This document shows positions 61,358-64,000 of a stretch of DNA of 64,000 nucleotides, piece by piece (the first letter of the stretch is position 1; each line of letters begins with the position of its first letter). The notes below the pieces were generated by a model. The model did no database searches. It was not told where the DNA came from and saw nothing but the letters and a program-made list of their open reading frames with translations. Both the position numbers and the translations under genes were made by a program. Location: assembly GCA_018970395.1 (NCBI GenBank), contig JAGWWM010000004.1:1-64000 (forward strand). The letters run 5' to 3'. The stretch is from Bacteroidota bacterium (GTDB lineage: Bacteria > Bacteroidota > Bacteroidia > Chitinophagales > Chitinophagaceae).

Positions 61358-63784
61358 CTATGGTTGCAAAGGTAATGTAGAAAAATCCGGATTTGCAACC
61401 AAATTGGCCCATAATCTATAGGCGCCCGGCACCCCTGCAGCAAGCTGCCGGAAGAAAGTAAGTCCTGTATAAATAAAGCGACCTTTACCCAAATCATTCA
61501 CGAGCAAACTTCCCTGTTGTGATGCTTCGCCGGAATCATTCATAGACAACAAGGGAATGAACCCCTCTCCTTTGGGTTGTGCTTCATAAATACTCCGTTC
61601 CTGCACCCAGCCCTCAAAATCCACCTGGGTAATTTTATTGGGAAAACAAAGTAAAGGGTGGGACGGTTGCAATAAAGTAACCGGTGTATTTTCTTCACAA
61701 ACACGCTGCCTTGAAATCGTGAAAGCAAAAGGCCATTGTTTGTTTTTCAACGGACCGACAGAGGAGGCGGTATTATACTGAAGCAACACCACCCCACCTT
61801 GCTTTACATAAGACTCAAAAACCTTGTGTGCATCAGTAAGCCAGGCATGAACATTATAGGCCCTTATACCCATAACAATAGCGTCGAATTGTTTGATGCG
61901 GGATAATGTCATATCTGCTTCCGTCAGCTCCTCGACCATCAATCCCAACTGACGCATAGCTTCCGGCACTTCATCTCCCGCACCATTGATATATCCAATC
62001 TTTTTAGCGGCCACATTCACACTAACTTTTACGGGATTCAATTTCACGTCACTACGATACACCATGCGGGGGATATGGTCGTATTCAATTTGACGGACTG
62101 ATTGATGATAGGTATTACCGGATTCGGTCAGCCGAATGAAAGGCGAGTCTCTTAAAAATTGTTGCGACAATTGTAACGATAACTTGACCTGTCGCTGTTG
62201 AGCCGTCAAGAAAATACTATCCAATAAACAACTCTCTTTTCTGTTCTGTAACCAAATATTAAGCTTTCTATCAAATTGATTAGCATATCTTTTAATTTCC
62301 AGTTGAACCGTAGGAGCGCCTGTATCTTTTAAAATCAGCAGTGAAGGCTGAATGCTGAATGCAATGGGGGGAACAACCGTCAAAGGCCATCGAATTTCTC
62401 CTTTAACGGGATCTGTGAATTTATAAACTACCGGTTTGGTTAGAGTGTATTTCATGCCGTCAATTTCCAGCTCAAAAACAATTGAACAAGCAGGATCGAT
62501 TTCAGGAGAGTGAGCGTTGACATAGCATGAGAAAGTATCTTTCAAGATAACATTTGGGATTAATAACCGATTCAAATTATGTGTATCATCCTGCATTCCC
62601 GACAGTCGAATGCTTCGTAAGCGAATGGGCAAACCACTGTGATGAAGCACGGTGCATTGAACCTGTAAGGAATCGTTTTTTACTGCAAACTCTTGTTGGG
62701 TAAACGCGTCTGCCTGCAAGCCAAGACAAGCTTCCAACAAGGTCAGTAATTCATTTAATTTTTGGTTTTTCCATTCGGTATTTGATTGACTTTTCAGAAA
62801 TTGATAAAGCTTAGAAATTTTTGAAACGGATGCCGCAGGATGCGTCAACTGAAAAGATTTTTCGATTTTTTCTACCTGGCGCAAAAAAGGAATCGTGTAG
62901 GCTGGCCTATAATGATCCAACTGAAGGATAAAATCTTTTTCGGTACTATCTCCTTTTACATTGACGAAATATTCCTTCATTTCACCTTCCTGAGCCGACA
63001 CACCAAAGCCCTGACTTTTATGACAAGATCTGCTAAGGGCAGCAATCGTACCATAAGTTTTTCCAAGCAATGGATTATATCCACCTACATTGATATGAAA
63101 CTGATCGGAACCCGTTGTGTTACCGCTGCCAAACTGATAGGTATTCCAGAGGAGTCGAGTTGTTTTCCAGGGTTTAACTCCGTATTGAAATTGTTCCGGA
63201 AATTGAGTACTATCCGCAGCTACATCAAATGCTTCTGCAGCCAGCAAAGCGGAAGCCGCATGATGACCATGACCGGCACGCTGATCGGGCGGGAATCGGG
63301 TTATAATGACTTGCGGGCGGAACTGCCGGATAACCCAAACCACTTCTGCCAGTATTTTTTGACGATCCCATTGTTTCAAAGTTTCTTCCTTGGTTTTGGA
63401 ATATCCGAAATCATGCGCGCTGGTAAAAAATTGTTCCGCTCCGTCAATCCTTCTTGCTGCCAGCAATTCCTGGGTACGAATAAGCCCCAAAGCAAGACCT
63501 TGTTCTTTTCCAATGAGATTTTGTCCACCATCCCCTCTGGTTAAACTCAGATAAGCTGTACGATATTTTTTTTCTTTGGAGAGATAAGTCAACAAGCGGG
63601 TATTTTCATCATCGGGGTGAGCGGCAATATACAAAACGGAAGCAGCTACTTTCAGTTTTTGAATACCGTGTAAAATTTCACCGGAAGAATAAGTGGCAGG
63701 TGATTGCGCAAGTACATGAGTCACCTGATGAAAAGACAAAAGCAAGAAGATCGATCTAAAAAACGAGCCGCAATTCATCCACAT
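61358..63784 (-). CDS. Secreted PIG-L family deacetylase with C-terminal glutamine amidotransferase-like domain
   Basis: An 808-residue protein with a signal peptide (SIFLLLSFHQVTHVLAQ near residue 11). Residues about 45-260 are a PIG-L (LmbE-like) zinc deacetylase with the metal motif AAHPDDEN (H56, D58, D59) and GHGHHAASALLA. A middle part of beta-strands follows, and residues about 600-800 look like a ThuA/GATase1-like domain (IGYINGAGDEVPEAMRQLG, FDAIVMGIRAYNVH, GGVVLLQYN). It probably removes an acetyl group from an extracellular amino sugar; the substrate is unknown. Confidence 0.82.
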   Translation of the reverse strand: MWMNCGSFFRSIFLLLSFHQVTHVLAQSPATYSSGEILHGIQKLKVAASVLYIAAHPDDENTRLLTYLSKEKKYRTAYLSLTRGDGGQNLIGKEQGLALGLIRTQELLAARRIDGAEQFFTSAHDFGYSKTKEETLKQWDRQKILAEVVWVIRQFRPQVIITRFPPDQRAGHGHHAASALLAAEAFDVAADSTQFPEQFQYGVKPWKTTRLLWNTYQFGSGNTTGSDQFHINVGGYNPLLGKTYGTIAALSRSCHKSQGFGVSAQEGEMKEYFVNVKGDSTEKDFILQLDHYRPAYTIPFLRQVEKIEKSFQLTHPAASVSKISKLYQFLKSQSNTEWKNQKLNELLTLLEACLGLQADAFTQQEFAVKNDSLQVQCTVLHHSGLPIRLRSIRLSGMQDDTHNLNRLLIPNVILKDTFSCYVNAHSPEIDPACSIVFELEIDGMKYTLTKPVVYKFTDPVKGEIRWPLTVVPPIAFSIQPSLLILKDTGAPTVQLEIKRYANQFDRKLNIWLQNRKESCLLDSIFLTAQQRQVKLSLQLSQQFLRDSPFIRLTESGNTYHQSVRQIEYDHIPRMVYRSDVKLNPVKVSVNVAAKKIGYINGAGDEVPEAMRQLGLMVEELTEADMTLSRIKQFDAIVMGIRAYNVHAWLTDAHKVFESYVKQGGVVLLQYNTASSVGPLKNKQWPFAFTISRQRVCEENTPVTLLQPSHPLLCFPNKITQVDFEGWVQERSIYEAQPKGEGFIPLLSMNDSGEASQQGSLLVNDLGKGRFIYTGLTFFRQLAAGVPGAYRLWANLVANPDFSTLPLQP
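61367..61398 (-). promoter_or_regulatory. Candidate promoter of the SAM hydroxide adenosyltransferase gene
   Basis: On the minus strand TTG (61396-61398) is followed after 21 bases by TACCTTTG (61367-61374), an exact TAnnTTTG match. It lies inside the 3' end of the PIG-L gene and 41 bases before the start codon at 61325. Confidence 0.45.
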
Positions 63785-63796
63785 AGTATCATCGCT

Positions 63797-64000
63797 TTAT
63801 TGAAAGAATACTGCGTTACAAAGCATTAGCTTACCGTTTTCCCAAAAACTTCTGAAAATAATATCATCTGCGAGATAGACCACTGAGCCCTGTCCTACCG
63901 GCTGTACGCCGAATATCAAACCATCTTTTAATTTAGGTGCTAACGTGGCTCCAACAAATCCAGCTTTGCGTGCTTCTTTTTTTATAACGCCTACATTCCA
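63797..64000 (-). CDS. M14 zinc carboxypeptidase-like protein, C-terminal fragment
   Basis: A 67-codon C-terminal piece, open to the right edge, with the stop at 63797-63799. It contains VGQGSVVYLADDIIFRSFWENGKLMLCNAVFF, which resembles the end of the long M14 metallopeptidases of Bacteroidota (peptidase domain followed by a glutamine amidotransferase-like tail). The catalytic part lies outside the window. It stands 12 bases upstream of the PIG-L gene on the same strand, so the two are probably in one operon. Confidence 0.65.
   Translation of the reverse strand, partial: WNVGVIKKEARKAGFVGATLAPKLKDGLIFGVQPVGQGSVVYLADDIIFRSFWENGKLMLCNAVFFQ

Noticed and set aside
61326-61412. 29-residue N-terminal extension of the SAM hydroxide adenosyltransferase
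   Set aside because: It would overlap the 3' end of the PIG-L gene, and the family motif begins directly after ATG 61325.

Overview
The window looks like a chromosomal segment of a member of the Bacteroidota, probably near Chitinophagaceae. The grounds are a secreted protein with a type IX sorting tail, a DUF2723 membrane protein, LpxK (so a lipopolysaccharide-bearing envelope), promoter-like TAnnTTTG boxes, mostly absent Shine-Dalgarno sites, and moderate GC (about 40% by eye). The species assignment is inference. No rRNA, tRNA, insertion sequence, phage gene or CRISPR array was seen.

Bases 1-24175 form a nucleobase catabolism island. First comes a reductive pyrimidine pathway: the end of a class III aminotransferase, an NCS1 permease, dihydropyrimidinase, beta-ureidopropionase and the two-subunit dihydropyrimidine dehydrogenase PreT/PreA. 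Next is a molybdenum cofactor operon (moaA, moeA, a TauE/SafE-type membrane protein, moaD, a ThiF-rhodanese protein, moaE, a moaC-mogA fusion). Last come the purine genes: the membrane urate hydroxylase PuuD, facing a long operon of allantoinase, allantoate amidohydrolase, ureidoglycine aminohydrolase, OHCU decarboxylase, HIU hydrolase, a DUF6986 enzyme with malate-synthase/CitE-like motifs, and xanthine dehydrogenase with XdhC. The cofactor operon therefore sits beside its likely main customer, xanthine dehydrogenase. The recognised genes run from xanthine to ureidoglycolate; no recognised ureidoglycolate-consuming or glyoxylate-disposal gene is present, which puts attention on the DUF6986 gene.

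Bases 24184-33941 hold thrA-thrB-thrC plus an unknown gene, a type IX-sorted protein, an N-acetylglucosamine kinase-like protein, a degenerate S41 peptidase and a cystathionine beta-synthase-like enzyme. Bases 34000-41776 are a tightly overlapping operon (DUF3822, rsmD, 5-formyl-THF cyclo-ligase, lpxK, rnr, polyprenyl synthase, amino acid permease), followed by a MATE transporter, aroE, a ComA-like enzyme and a TPR protein.

Bases 46625-54540 are the tryptophan operon trpEGDCFBA on the minus strand, followed by a secreted DUF4412-like gene. In front of trpE I find a complete transcription attenuator: a 19-residue leader peptide with three consecutive Trp codons, a terminator hairpin with a U-rich tail, and a competing antiterminator segment next to the leader stop codon. 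Beyond it lie a sugar permease with a ROK glucokinase, a DUF2723 protein, a SAM hydroxide adenosyltransferase, a PIG-L deacetylase and the end of an M14 carboxypeptidase.

A second theme is a family of degenerate heptanucleotide arrays (3 to 16 units in strict 7-base phase) at gene junctions, at 6638, 24184, 47335, 49395 and 52821. Three of the five are in the trp operon, and some run into the coding ends of genes.
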